Shown here: positions 51,467-60,618 of the stretch, in pieces
Numbering within the stretch: position 1 is the first letter of the stretch
Layout: every line of letters begins with the position of its first letter
The notes under the pieces: generated by a model
What the model was told of the DNA's origin: nothing
Seen by the model: the letters and a program-made list of their open reading frames with translations, nothing else
The model's database searches: none
Source of the DNA: Novosphingobium sp. EMRT-2
GTDB lineage: Bacteria; Pseudomonadota; Alphaproteobacteria; Sphingomonadales; Sphingomonadaceae
Direction: 5' to 3'
Length of the DNA: 64,000 bases
Assembly: GCF_005145025.1 (NCBI RefSeq)
Contig: NZ_CP039695.1
Span: 744,001 to 808,000 of the forward strand
Position numbers and translations under genes: made by a program

Positions 51467-54400
51467 ATGACCACGCGCCCGCCCTTCGCCGATTTCGCCC
51501 CGCCCATCCGCGAACAGGATGCGCTGCGCCAGGCGATCACCGCCGCTTATCGTTGGCCCGAGCATGACTGCATCGCCGCGTTGCTGCCACAGGCGACCCT
51601 GTCCGATGCGGCCCGCGCCGAAGCGAGCGCGCTGGCCCGCCGCCTGGTCGAAGCCCTGCGCGCCCGGCCCAAAGGCAGCAGCGTGGACCAGCTGGTGCAG
51701 GAATTCGCGCTCTCCACGCAGGAAGGCGTGGCGCTGATGTGCCTTGCCGAAGCCCTGCTGCGCATTCCCGACGACGCCACACGCGACGCCCTGATCCGCG
51801 ACAAGATCGCCGGTGGCGACTGGCGCGCCCATATCGGTGGCAACCGATCGCTGTTCGTCAACGCCGCCACCTGGGGGCTGGTGGTTACGGGCAAGCTCAC
51901 CGCCAGCGTCGACGACCGCAACCTCGGCAACGCGCTGACCCGCCTGATCGCCCGCGCCGGCGAACCGATCATCCGGCGCGGCGTCGATCTGGCCATGCGG
52001 ATGATGGGCGAACAGTTCGTCACCGGCCGCACCATCGAGGAAGCGCTGGAACGCGCGCACGAACTGGAAGCGAAAGGCTTTCGCTACAGCTACGACATGC
52101 TGGGCGAGGCCGCGATGACGGCGGAGGACGCGGCCCGCTACCTGGCCGATTACCAGAACGCGATCCGCGCCATCGGCCGGGCGTCGGCCGGGCGTGGCAT
52201 CGTCGAAGGCCCCGGTATCTCGATCAAACTCTCCGCGCTCCATCCGCGCTACGCCCGCGCGCAGGCGGATCGCGTGATGGCTGAACTCCTGCCGCGCGTG
52301 AAGGGCCTGTGCGAACTCGCCAAGCGGTTCGACATCGGCCTCAATATCGACGCAGAGGAAGCCGACCGTCTCGAACTCTCGCTCGATCTGCTCGAAAGCC
52401 TGGCGCTCGATCCCGATCTTGCCGGCTGGAACGGCCTGGGCTTCGTGGTGCAGGGCTATGGCAAGCGCTGCCCCCATGTGATCGACTGGATCATCGCGCT
52501 GGCGCGCCGGTCTGGCCGGAGAATCATGGTGCGGCTGGTCAAGGGCGCCTACTGGGATGCCGAGATCAAGCGCGCGCAAGTGGATGGCCTCGCCGATTTC
52601 CCGGTCTATACCCGCAAGGTCCACACCGATGTCGCCTATATCGCCTGCGCGCGCCGCCTGCTGGACGCCCCCGACGCGGTGTTCCCGCAATTCGCCACGC
52701 ACAACGCGCACACGCTAGCGACGATCCACGCCATGGCCGGGCCGGACTTCGCCATCGGAGCTTACGAGTTCCAGTGCCTGCACGGCATGGGCGAACCGCT
52801 GTACGAGGAAGTCGTCGGCGCGGACAAACTGGACCGCCCCTGCCGCATCTATGCCCCGGTGGGCACGCATGAAACGCTGCTGGCCTACCTTGTCCGACGC
52901 CTGCTCGAAAACGGCGCAAACTCCTCGTTCGTCAACCGCATCGCCAACGAGACCGTGCCGGTGGAGGAGATCATCGCCGATCCGGTCGAGCAGGTCCGCG
53001 CCATGCCGATTCCCGGCGCGCCGCACCCGAACATCGCGCTGCCCGGCGCGCTCTATCCCGGCCGGCGCAACAGCAAGGGCGTGGACCTTTCCAGCGAGGC
53101 CGTGCTTGCCGATCTGGCCGAACGTTTCGCCACCGCCAGCCGCGAGCCGGCCCACGCCGCGCCCTCCCCACGCCTCGCCACGCTTCCGGCGCGGCCGGTA
53201 CGCAATCCCGCCGAGCACGATGACACCGTCGGCACCGTGGCGGATGTGACCGCCGAAGCCGCGCGCGAAGCGGTCCGCATCGCCGCCGGCGCGGCCGCCA
53301 CCTGGGCTTCCACGCCGATCAACGCGCGCGCGACGTGTCTGGAGCGCGCCGCCGATGCGCTGGAAGCGGCGATGCCCGATCTGCTCGCGCTGATCGTGCG
53401 CGAAGCCGGCAAGTCCGTGCCCAACGCCGTGGCCGAAGTGCGCGAGGCTGTCGATTTCCTGCGCTACTACGCGGTTCGCGCCCGCAGCGACCTTGCCGGC
53501 AGCACGCCGCTGGGGCCGGTCGTCTGCATCAGCCCATGGAACTTCCCGCTGGCGATCTTCACCGGGCAGGTCGCCGCCGCGCTCGTCGCCGGCAATCCCG
53601 TGCTGGCCAAGCCCGCCGAGGAGACCCCGCTGATCGCGGCCGAAGCCGTGCGCCTGCTGCACGCGGCGGGCGTGCCGGCGGACGTGCTCCAGTTCGTACC
53701 CGGCGATGGCGCGATCGGGGCAGCGCTGGTCGGCGCACCGGAGACGGCGGGGGTGATGTTCACCGGCTCCACCGACGTCGGCCGCCTGATCCAGAAGCAG
53801 CTTTCCACCCGCCTTTCCGCCACCGGCCGCCCAATCCCGCTGATCGCCGAAACCGGCGGGCAGAACGCGATGATCGTCGATTCCTCCGCGCTGGCCGAAC
53901 AGGTCGTGGCCGATGTCATTGCCTCGGCCTTCGACAGCGCAGGACAGCGCTGCTCCGCGCTGCGCGTGCTGTGCCTGCAGGAAGACGTGGCCGACCGGGT
54001 GCTCGCTATGCTCAAGGGCGCGCTGGCCGAATTGCGCATCGGCCACACCGACCGGCTGGCGGCGGACATCGGCCCGGTCATCACCGCCGAGGCGCAGGCA
54101 CGGATCGAGGCGCACATCGAGGCCATGCGCGCGCGCGGGCGCACGGTAGAGCGCCTGCCGCTGCCCGATGAAACGCGGGCCGGCACGTTCGTTGCGCCCA
54201 CGATCATCGAACTCGAAGCCCTGTCCGATCTGGAACAGGAAGTCTTCGGTCCGGTCCTGCACGTGATCCGCTATCGCCGACAGGACATCGACGCGCTGAT
54301 CGACGCGATCAACGCCTGGGGCTTCGGCCTGACTTTCGGCCTCCACACCCGGCTCGACGATACGATCGCGCGCGTCACCAGCCGCATCCATGTCGGCAAC

Positions 54401-54985
54401 ATCTACGTCAACCGCAACGTGATCGGCGCGGTGGTGGGGGTTCAGCCGTTCGGAGGGCATGGGTTATCGGGCACCGGGCCGAAGGCGGGCGGACCGCTTT
54501 ATCTCCAACGCCTTGTCCAGCCGCGCCCCGCGCTGCCGTTCCCGGTGGATGCGGAGGTCGTGCTGCCCGGCCCGGTGGGCGAACACAACCTCTACCGGAT
54601 CGGCCCAGCCGGGCGCGTGATCCTGTTCGCGCAGAACAGCGCCGCCCTGGCCGAACAGATCGAGGCGGCGACGGCAAACAGCAACGCGGCCGTCATCGCC
54701 GATCCCGCCCTGGTGCCGTCCCTGCCCTCCGCGCTGGCGGACCGGGTGCTGGCACCGGCGGACTGGCGGCAAGCCGGGCCGTTCGCCCGCGCGCTGGTTA
54801 ACGGGGACAGCGCTTTCGTGACGGCCGTGCAGCAGGCGCTCGCCGCGCTGCCCGGGCCGATCGTGACCGCCGAAGCGCCTTGCGCCGCCGGCGGCTATGC
54901 GCGGGCGATGCTGGTGGGCGAACAGTCCGTGTCGATCAACACCACGGCGGCCGGAGGAAACGCCAGTCTGATGACGCTGGCCTGA
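51467..54985 (+). CDS. putA: Bifunctional proline dehydrogenase / glutamate-semialdehyde dehydrogenase PutA
   Basis: This 1172-residue enzyme oxidises proline to glutamate with FAD and NAD. An N-terminal arm is followed by the PRODH barrel (about 120-470), with RYSYDMLGEAAMTAEDA, IDAEEADRLELSLDLLESL and the substrate-binding REP-like region replaced by NSSFVNRIANE near residue 490. The aldehyde dehydrogenase domain (about 520-1000) has catalytic Cys829 (AGQRCSALRVL) and Glu in ETGGQNAMIVDSSA. A C-terminal flap follows. The length is between short PutA (about 1000) and E. coli PutA (1320); there is no N-terminal ribbon-helix-helix, so it does not self-repress. The ATG at 51467 is used because the longer in-frame start carries unrelated residues. 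Confidence 0.96.
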   Translation: MTTRPPFADFAPPIREQDALRQAITAAYRWPEHDCIAALLPQATLSDAARAEASALARRLVEALRARPKGSSVDQLVQEFALSTQEGVALMCLAEALLRIPDDATRDALIRDKIAGGDWRAHIGGNRSLFVNAATWGLVVTGKLTASVDDRNLGNALTRLIARAGEPIIRRGVDLAMRMMGEQFVTGRTIEEALERAHELEAKGFRYSYDMLGEAAMTAEDAARYLADYQNAIRAIGRASAGRGIVEGPGISIKLSALHPRYARAQADRVMAELLPRVKGLCELAKRFDIGLNIDAEEADRLELSLDLLESLALDPDLAGWNGLGFVVQGYGKRCPHVIDWIIALARRSGRRIMVRLVKGAYWDAEIKRAQVDGLADFPVYTRKVHTDVAYIACARRLLDAPDAVFPQFATHNAHTLATIHAMAGPDFAIGAYEFQCLHGMGEPLYEEVVGADKLDRPCRIYAPVGTHETLLAYLVRRLLENGANSSFVNRIANETVPVEEIIADPVEQVRAMPIPGAPHPNIALPGALYPGRRNSKGVDLSSEAVLADLAERFATASREPAHAAPSPRLATLPARPVRNPAEHDDTVGTVADVTAEAAREAVRIAAGAAATWASTPINARATCLERAADALEAAMPDLLALIVREAGKSVPNAVAEVREAVDFLRYYAVRARSDLAGSTPLGPVVCISPWNFPLAIFTGQVAAALVAGNPVLAKPAEETPLIAAEAVRLLHAAGVPADVLQFVPGDGAIGAALVGAPETAGVMFTGSTDVGRLIQKQLSTRLSATGRPIPLIAETGGQNAMIVDSSALAEQVVADVIASAFDSAGQRCSALRVLCLQEDVADRVLAMLKGALAELRIGHTDRLAADIGPVITAEAQARIEAHIEAMRARGRTVERLPLPDETRAGTFVAPTIIELEALSDLEQEVFGPVLHVIRYRRQDIDALIDAINAWGFGLTFGLHTRLDDTIARVTSRIHVGNIYVNRNVIGAVVGVQPFGGHGLSGTGPKAGGPLYLQRLVQPRPALPFPVDAEVVLPGPVGEHNLYRIGPAGRVILFAQNSAALAEQIEAATANSNAAVIADPALVPSLPSALADRVLAPADWRQAGPFARALVNGDSAFVTAVQQALAALPGPIVTAEAPCAAGGYARAMLVGEQSVSINTTAAGGNASLMTLA

Positions 54986-55064
54986 TCGGAATCCACACTT
55001 GGCCAATGGCCTCGCGCGTGCGACGAAGCCAACCGGCTTCAAGACACCAGAGGGGCAAGACAAG

Positions 55065-57230
55065 ATGCGGCGTTCCATCGGCCTGGCGTATTTCGGCTCC
55101 TCGGCGGCACTGGCCCTGTTCGGCGCATGGTCACCGCAGGCCAGCGCCGCCGAGGCACCGCGCAACGTGGTGATCCAGCGCGATGACTGGGGCATCGCCC
55201 ACATCACCGGCCAGACCGATGCCGACGCGGTCTATGGCATGATCTATGCGCAGGCCGAGGACGACTTCAACCGGATCGAGGTCAACTACCTCACCAACCT
55301 GGGCCGGCTGGCCGAGGCCGAGGGCGAAAGCGCACTGTGGTCGGACCTGCGCCAGCGCCTGTTCATCGATCCGGAGGTGCTGAAGGCCGATTACGCCGCC
55401 AGTTCGCCGTGGCTGAAAGCGCTGATGGACGCCTGGGCCGCCGGCCTCAACGCCTTCCTCACCGACCATCCGGAGGTGAAGCCGCGCGTGCTCACCCGGT
55501 TCGAACCGTGGATGGCGCTCAGCTTCACCGAAGGCAGCATCGGCGGCGATATCGAAAGCGTGCCGCTGAGCCAGTTGCAGGCGTTCTACGAAAAGCGCGC
55601 CATCGCCATGACCGCGCTGGAACGCGGCACGCAGTTCCGCGAACCGCAGGGCTCCAACGGCATGGTAATCGCGCCGTCGCATACGCAGGACGGGCACGCG
55701 CTGCTGCTGATCAATCCGCACACCAGCTTCTTCTTCCGCTCCGAACAGCAGGTGACCAGCGGCGAAGGCCTGAACGTCTATGGCGCGTCCACCTGGGGGC
55801 AGTTCTTCATCTACCAGGGGTTCAATCAGCATGCCGGTTGGATGCATACCTCCAGCGGCATCGACAATGTCGACGAGTTCGCCGAAACGATCGCGCCCTC
55901 GCCCGATGGCGACCTCTACTACCGCTATGGCGGCGCCTTGCGCAAAGTGACGGTCAAGCCGGTCACGCTCGCCTTCCGCAAGCCCGATGGCGCGATGGGC
56001 ACGCGCACCTTCACCACTTATGCCACGCACCACGGCCCGATCGTGCGCGAGGCGGACGGCAAGTGGATCGCTTTCGCGCTGATGAACAAACCCGTGCCCG
56101 CGCTGGAACAGAGTTTCCTGCGCACCAAGGCGCACGATCTGGCGGACTTCCTGCAAGTGGCCGAACGCAAGGCCAATTCCTCCAACAACACGCTGTTCGC
56201 CGACGACAAGGGCGAGATCGCCTACCTCCACCCGCAGTTCGTGCCCGTGCGCGACGACCGCTTCGATTATCGCCATCCGGTCGACGGCAGCGATCCCGCG
56301 ACCGACTGGAAGGGGCTGCACGCGCTGTCCAATCTGCCGCAAGTGGTGAACCCGAAGAACGGCTGGGCGTTCAACGTCAACAACTGGCCGTGGACCGCTG
56401 CCGGGGCGAACAGCCCGAAAGCGAAGGCCTTTCCCCGCTACATGGATCAGGTGGGCGAAAACCCGCGCGGCGCCCATGCGGAAAGGGTGCTGTCCGCCTG
56501 CTCCGATTTCACGCCCGATCGCCTGATCGCCGCCGCCTACGACCCATGGCTGCCCGCCTTCACGCGCCTGCTGCCCGGCCTGATCGCCGCGCATGACAAG
56601 GCCCCCGACCCGGCGCGCGCGGAACCGGTGGCGCTGCTGCGCGGCTGGGACCAGCGCTGGGCGCTCGATTCCACGGCGACCAGCCTTGCCGTGTTCTGGG
56701 GCGAAGCGCTCTGGGCAAAAGGCGCGGACGAGGCCAAGCGTTCGGGCATCACGGTGTGGGACTGGATGGCCGATCACGCCACCGATACCCAGCGGCTGGC
56801 CGCGCTGGACGAAGCGACTGCCCGGCTCAAGACCGATTTCGGTGACTGGCGCGTGCCCTGGGGCCAAATCAATCGCTACCAGCGCAACGACGGCGCGATC
56901 CGCCAGACCTTCGACGATGCGAAGCCCAGCACGCCCGTGCCTTTCACGTCCGCGCAATGGGGCTCGCTCGCCGCGTTCGGCGCACAGCGCTATCCGGGCA
57001 CGAAGCGCTATTACGGCACGCGCGGCAACAGCTTCGTCGCCGTGGTGGAATTCGGCCCGCGCGTGAAAGCCAGGGCCGTCAGCACCGGGGGCGAAAGCGG
57101 CCACCCGGCCTCGCCCCACTTCGCCGATCAGGTGAACCGTTACGTTTCAGGCGACCTGCGGCCGGTCTATTTCTATCCGGAAGACCTGGCCGGCCACGTT
57201 ACATCAAAGGAGGAACTGGTGCGGCGTTAA
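55065..57230 (+). CDS. Exported penicillin acylase family (Ntn-hydrolase) protein
   Basis: This 721-residue secreted enzyme has a signal peptide (GLAYFGSSAALALFGAWSPQASA). The alpha-chain region begins with VVIQRDDWGIAHITGQTDADAVYGMIYAQAEDDFNRIE. The autocatalytic nucleophile is Ser197 in REPQGSNGMVIAPS, which becomes the N-terminus of the beta chain after processing. Family relatives hydrolyse acylated amines, including penicillins and N-acyl-homoserine lactones. The ATG at 55065 has AGGGG upstream and starts the signal peptide; an upstream ATG at 54999 adds 22 residues. It lies 79 bases after putA and could supply amines or amino acids, but the link is only positional. The stop overlaps the convergent PepSY gene by four bases. 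Confidence 0.85.
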   Translation: MRRSIGLAYFGSSAALALFGAWSPQASAAEAPRNVVIQRDDWGIAHITGQTDADAVYGMIYAQAEDDFNRIEVNYLTNLGRLAEAEGESALWSDLRQRLFIDPEVLKADYAASSPWLKALMDAWAAGLNAFLTDHPEVKPRVLTRFEPWMALSFTEGSIGGDIESVPLSQLQAFYEKRAIAMTALERGTQFREPQGSNGMVIAPSHTQDGHALLLINPHTSFFFRSEQQVTSGEGLNVYGASTWGQFFIYQGFNQHAGWMHTSSGIDNVDEFAETIAPSPDGDLYYRYGGALRKVTVKPVTLAFRKPDGAMGTRTFTTYATHHGPIVREADGKWIAFALMNKPVPALEQSFLRTKAHDLADFLQVAERKANSSNNTLFADDKGEIAYLHPQFVPVRDDRFDYRHPVDGSDPATDWKGLHALSNLPQVVNPKNGWAFNVNNWPWTAAGANSPKAKAFPRYMDQVGENPRGAHAERVLSACSDFTPDRLIAAAYDPWLPAFTRLLPGLIAAHDKAPDPARAEPVALLRGWDQRWALDSTATSLAVFWGEALWAKGADEAKRSGITVWDWMADHATDTQRLAALDEATARLKTDFGDWRVPWGQINRYQRNDGAIRQTFDDAKPSTPVPFTSAQWGSLAAFGAQRYPGTKRYYGTRGNSFVAVVEFGPRVKARAVSTGGESGHPASPHFADQVNRYVSGDLRPVYFYPEDLAGHVTSKEELVRR

Positions 57231-58615
57231 ACCGTCCTCACCAGACCCAGCCAGCGCGCGGCGGGCGCGATCCGCACCAGCACCAGCCGCTCGATCACCA
57301 GCATGGCCGGCATCGACAGCGCCAGCAGCGGCAGGAACATGGCCAGCACCAGCGCGATCGTGGCCATGCCCCGCTTGCGCGCGGGAACGGCCGACAGCGG
57401 CGGCGCGCCCAGCACGCCACCGGGCTTACGCCGCCACCACAGTACGAAGCCGCTGACCGCAAGCATCACCAGCATCAGCGCGGTCATCACCCCGATCAAC
57501 TGGTTCCCCCAGCCGAACAGCGCGCCTTCGTGCCAGGAAATGCCATAGCCCACGACGCGATCGATCGGGTGCTTGTCGGCAAAGGTCTCGTGCGAAAGCT
57601 GCGCCGCGGTGCGCGCATCGAACGTGTAGGTTTCACCCAGCAAACGGTTCTGCGTGTCCGCCTTCACGGTCCATGCCGATGATGGCTTGGCGCCGAACGC
57701 CCCCGGCGCACCGGGCGGGGAAACGATCACCGGCCAGGCCATGTGACGCGATCGGGCTTCCGCCACGATCTCGGTCAGCGAAACCGGCGTCGGCCCGCCG
57801 GCATGGTCGTGCGACATGCCCGGCATCGCATGCATGGGATCGCCACCCGCCATCATCGCCGCATGGTCATGCCCGGTATGCTCGTCGGCATCGGCGGCGC
57901 GCCCACCGATCGTCCAGTCCTGCTTGCCCTTCACCCAGCCCATCTCGGCGCGCACCGCCTTCAACGCGCTGCCCCAGACCGAGGCCCACGGCAGCCCGGT
58001 CACCAGCAGCACCAGCGCCAATCCCGAGACCCAGAACCCCGTCACCGCATGGAGATCGCGCCAGAAGGCGCGCGATCCGCGCATCAGCCGCGGCCAGACC
58101 ACACCCGCCGCACCGCGTCCGCGCGGCCACCACAGGTACAGCCCGGTCAGAATCATCACGATGCCCCAGCTTGCCGCCAGTTCGACGATCCAGCTGCCCC
58201 GCTTGCCTAGCAGCAACTGGCCGTGGACCGCGCGATCGATCGCAATGATCCGCTTTTCGGGATCTAGGCTGCCCAACACCTTGCCCTGAGGGGAAACGAA
58301 CACGTCGCGCATCCCCTTCCCGCCAGGCAAGGCGATATGGACCAGCGCGGCATCGCCTTCGCGTTCGGGCAGGCGATAGGAATGAAGCCGCGCGCCCGGG
58401 AAGGCGGACAGCGCGGCTTCACCCTGCGCGTCGGGCGAAACGGTTTCCGCAGCAGGCAGGGAGCGGAAAGCGCGTTCTTCCCATCGCTCTATCTGCGGCT
58501 TGAACAGATAGAGCGATCCCGACAGCGCAAGCACGAGGACCATCGGCACCACGAACAGGCCGGCATAGAAATGCCAGCGCCAGATCGTGCGGTAGAGGGC
58601 GGAACTCTGGATCAT
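57227..58615 (-). CDS. PepSY-associated membrane protein
   Basis: This 462-residue inner-membrane protein has four main transmembrane helices: FYAGLFVVPMVLVLALSGSLYL, SWGIVMILTGLYLWWPRG, ASGFWV-type in the middle, and GWGNQLIGVMTALMLVMLAVSGFVLWWRRK near the end. PepSY domains lie in the periplasmic loop. The loop also contains a His/Met-rich segment (HTGHDHAAMMAGGDPMHAMPGMSHDHAGG), suited to binding copper or other soft metals. Family members (PiuB-like) are linked to siderophore or metal uptake with TonB receptors. Two adjacent His-containing helices suggest a heme-binding ferric reductase role, unproven here. ATG 58615 is favoured over an upstream TTG. Confidence 0.85.
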   Translation of the reverse strand: MIQSSALYRTIWRWHFYAGLFVVPMVLVLALSGSLYLFKPQIERWEERAFRSLPAAETVSPDAQGEAALSAFPGARLHSYRLPEREGDAALVHIALPGGKGMRDVFVSPQGKVLGSLDPEKRIIAIDRAVHGQLLLGKRGSWIVELAASWGIVMILTGLYLWWPRGRGAAGVVWPRLMRGSRAFWRDLHAVTGFWVSGLALVLLVTGLPWASVWGSALKAVRAEMGWVKGKQDWTIGGRAADADEHTGHDHAAMMAGGDPMHAMPGMSHDHAGGPTPVSLTEIVAEARSRHMAWPVIVSPPGAPGAFGAKPSSAWTVKADTQNRLLGETYTFDARTAAQLSHETFADKHPIDRVVGYGISWHEGALFGWGNQLIGVMTALMLVMLAVSGFVLWWRRKPGGVLGAPPLSAVPARKRGMATIALVLAMFLPLLALSMPAMLVIERLVLVRIAPAARWLGLVRTV

Positions 58616-58654
58616 GAGAGGCAATCCGTGGTGGTTGGCGATGGATGGTCCGGA

Positions 58655-59299
58655 TCAGCTTCGCCCGACCAGCCGCTTGAGCTTGGCCAGCGAATCCGCT
58701 TCGGGTTCCTGGAAGTTGATCGTGTCCGCGAACCGGCCCTCGGCATCCATCAAGTAGATCGCGGCGGTGTGATCGACGGTGTAGTCGCCGCCAGGCTGCG
58801 GCACCTTCTGGACATAGACGCCAAAGGCCTTCTCGACAGCGGCCAGTTGCGTATCGGTTCCGGTCAGACCGAGGATCGGCGTGCCGAACATGGCGGCATA
58901 GCGGCCCACGTCCGCTGGCTTGTCGTGCTCGGGATCAACCGAAACGAACACGATTTCGAACCTGGCACCGTCCGCGCCCAGTTGCTTGCGCAACCGCGCC
59001 ATCCGCGCCAGGCTGGTCGGGCAGACATCCGGGCAACGCGTGAACCCGAAGAAGATGGCGAAGGGCTTGCCATCGAGCTTCGTGCTGGAGAACGCCGAAC
59101 CATCCGGCGCGATCAGCGTGAACGGGCCGCCGACCCCCGCCCCTTGCGCTCCCGCGTTCTCCGACTGCGCTCCCTTGCCACCGCCGAACGCCACCAATGC
59201 CAGCCCCAACAGTCCGATCGACACCAGCAGGACCACCAGCCAGCGCAGGCTGCGGTCGCCTGCCGGTAGAGCGGCATCGTCAGGATCAGGAACGGTCAT
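58655..59299 (-). CDS. SCO family copper chaperone (SCO1/SenC)
   Basis: This 214-residue thioredoxin-fold protein is anchored by one N-terminal helix (LRWLVVLLVSIGLLGLALVAF). The copper-binding C-x3-C motif is FTRCPDVCPTSLARM and the distal His ligand is in YTVDHTAAIYLMD. SCO proteins deliver copper to the CuA centre of cytochrome oxidase or act in periplasmic copper handling and redox. It lies between the PepSY gene (39-base gap) and a small membrane-protein gene (14-base overlap). No oxidase genes are adjacent, so metal homeostasis rather than oxidase assembly may be its role here. Confidence 0.93.
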   Translation of the reverse strand: MTVPDPDDAALPAGDRSLRWLVVLLVSIGLLGLALVAFGGGKGAQSENAGAQGAGVGGPFTLIAPDGSAFSSTKLDGKPFAIFFGFTRCPDVCPTSLARMARLRKQLGADGARFEIVFVSVDPEHDKPADVGRYAAMFGTPILGLTGTDTQLAAVEKAFGVYVQKVPQPGGDYTVDHTAAIYLMDAEGRFADTINFQEPEADSLAKLKRLVGRS

Positions 59300-59501
59300 G
59301 CGCTGTTCCCCGGCCGCAATCGGGCGAGACGCAGACGGCGTCCGCTTCTCCCAGCGCGGATGCTGCGCCCGGCAGCAGCAGCCCCGGCACGGCAGCCAGC
59401 CCGCGCAGGGCAAAGCACAGGGCCACGGCGGCCCACGTCCGGCGGCGAATCCGGCGCAAGTGCGCGGCGCGCGCGGGCGACAGCGTGAAAAGGCCGCTCA
59501 C
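59286..59501 (-). CDS. Small membrane protein of unknown function
   Basis: This 71-residue frame has a basic N-terminal region (LSPARAAHLRRIRRRTW) and one hydrophobic helix (AAVALCFALRGLAAVPGLLLPGA). Two Cys residues (AVCVSPDCGRG) follow near the C-terminus. Its start overlaps the stop of the DUF2244 gene (ATGA) and its end overlaps the SCO start by 14 bases. This tight packing argues for a real, translationally coupled gene. I do not recognise the family. The two C-terminal cysteines next to SCO could indicate metal or thiol chemistry. Confidence 0.55.
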   Translation of the reverse strand: MSGLFTLSPARAAHLRRIRRRTWAAVALCFALRGLAAVPGLLLPGAASALGEADAVCVSPDCGRGTAHDRS

Positions 59502-59998
59502 GGCCGGCTCTCCGTTGCCGCGCCCAGCGCCGCCGCGATGACGGGCGCCACCGCGCGCCGTTCGTCGAGGCTGAGGCAGCGCCCGATCTCGACCACATCG
59601 GCCGCGGTCCGCACCAGCAGGCGCAGGGCAGACGGCGTCGGCGCTTCAACCCGGAACGAAAGCCAGGGACCTTCGCATTCCGTCACCCGGCCGTGGCTGT
59701 CGGCATGACGCAGGCGTCCGGGACCGACTTCCAGGGTTTCCGCCGCGGCCGCCTGCTTCTGGTGCCGCTCCAGCGCGAACGTGAGCGCGGCAACGGCGAC
59801 CAGCGAGAAGGCCGGGACGAGCCAGTAGCCATGGACGACCGGCACGATCGACAGGACCAGCAACAGGAACGCCAGCGCGGCGAAGGCGGAACGCGCCTCA
59901 TGGGAAAGCGCCGAGCGATTTTCGCGCATGCGCACGACGATCGCGCCTTTGTCGCAAGCGCCGGACCGCCCATGGGAGCGGTCGAACATTTCGTACAT
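59498..59998 (-). CDS. DUF2244 family membrane protein
   Basis: This protein of about 166 residues has two adjacent transmembrane helices (ALAFLLLVLSIVPVVHGYWLVPAFSLVAVAALTFAL). A C-terminal beta-rich cytoplasmic domain reads TLEVGPGRLRHADSHGRVTECEGPWLSFRVEAP and VVEIGRCLSLDERRAVAPVIAAALG, diagnostic of DUF2244. The family function is unknown; it is often near cytochrome oxidase genes. The start is uncertain between ATGs at 60016 and 59998. It overlaps the small membrane protein gene by four bases. Confidence 0.75.
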   Translation of the reverse strand: MYEMFDRSHGRSGACDKGAIVVRMRENRSALSHEARSAFAALAFLLLVLSIVPVVHGYWLVPAFSLVAVAALTFALERHQKQAAAAETLEVGPGRLRHADSHGRVTECEGPWLSFRVEAPTPSALRLLVRTAADVVEIGRCLSLDERRAVAPVIAAALGAATESRP

Positions 59999-60071
59999 CA
60001 AAGGGTACTCCGGCATGCCGAGGGCGCGTGATCCGCACCGCCCGGCCGATCCGACAGGATGGTTCAGGCTG

Positions 60072-60476
60072 TCAGGCGCAGGCCGGAGGGCCGCAGGGCG
60101 GTGGCAGAACATGACGCGCGCGCGCAAGGCGCGGCAGGGGAACCGGCGCGAATCCCAGCGCCAGCACGAACAGCATCGCCAGCGCGATCTGGATGGGGTC
60201 CGCCCCGCCCAGCGCCGCGAAGGCATGCCCGGCGAACGGGCAGACATCGTGCGATGGCGAATTGCCATCCTTCTGGCCGGACGCCGGCAGGGAAACCTGA
60301 CGAGCGAGATGATCGCCCGAAGCATCGGCACAGACGAGGAGAGTCAGGATTTTCTGCCCCTGTGCCGGCCCCACCATGTAGCCAGCGGGCAACAGCGCCT
60401 TCATCAGCAGCGCGAACGCGACAACGATCGCCGCCAGCCGGCGATGTCCGATCAAGAAGGCGCGCAGTTCCCCCAT
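60072..60476 (-). CDS. DUF2946 family protein
   Basis: This 134-residue protein starts with a transmembrane or signal helix (LAAIVVAFALLMKALLPAGYM). A loop with Cys and His residues follows (TLLVCADASGDH, HDVCPFAGHAF) and then a second helix (IQIALAMLFVLALGF). The CPFAGH-type motif is the family mark. DUF2946 proteins frequently adjoin TonB-dependent receptors, PepSY proteins and copper-related genes, as here. No function is established. Confidence 0.82.
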   Translation of the reverse strand: MGELRAFLIGHRRLAAIVVAFALLMKALLPAGYMVGPAQGQKILTLLVCADASGDHLARQVSLPASGQKDGNSPSHDVCPFAGHAFAALGGADPIQIALAMLFVLALGFAPVPLPRLARARHVLPPPCGPPACA

Positions 60477-60559
60477 CGCCCGCTCGCTTACCGCGCCCCG
60501 CCCATCCTGTCACGCCCCAAGCCGACGGGCAGGAGCCAGGACAAATTGTCCCACCCAAA

Positions 60560-60594
60560 GGAAAAGGCGCCGGGAGCATGCCTCCCGACGCCTT
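60560..60594 (-). terminator. Rho-independent terminator of the large TonB receptor gene
   Basis: AAGGCG-C-CGGGAG (60564-60576) pairs with CTCCCG-A-CGCCTT (60582-60594), loop CATGC. On the minus strand the stem is followed by TTTTCC. It lies 25 bases after the receptor stop and separates it from the DUF2946 gene. Confidence 0.85.
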
Positions 60595-60618
60595 CCACCT
60601 TTCCGCTTTCCTCCCCGA

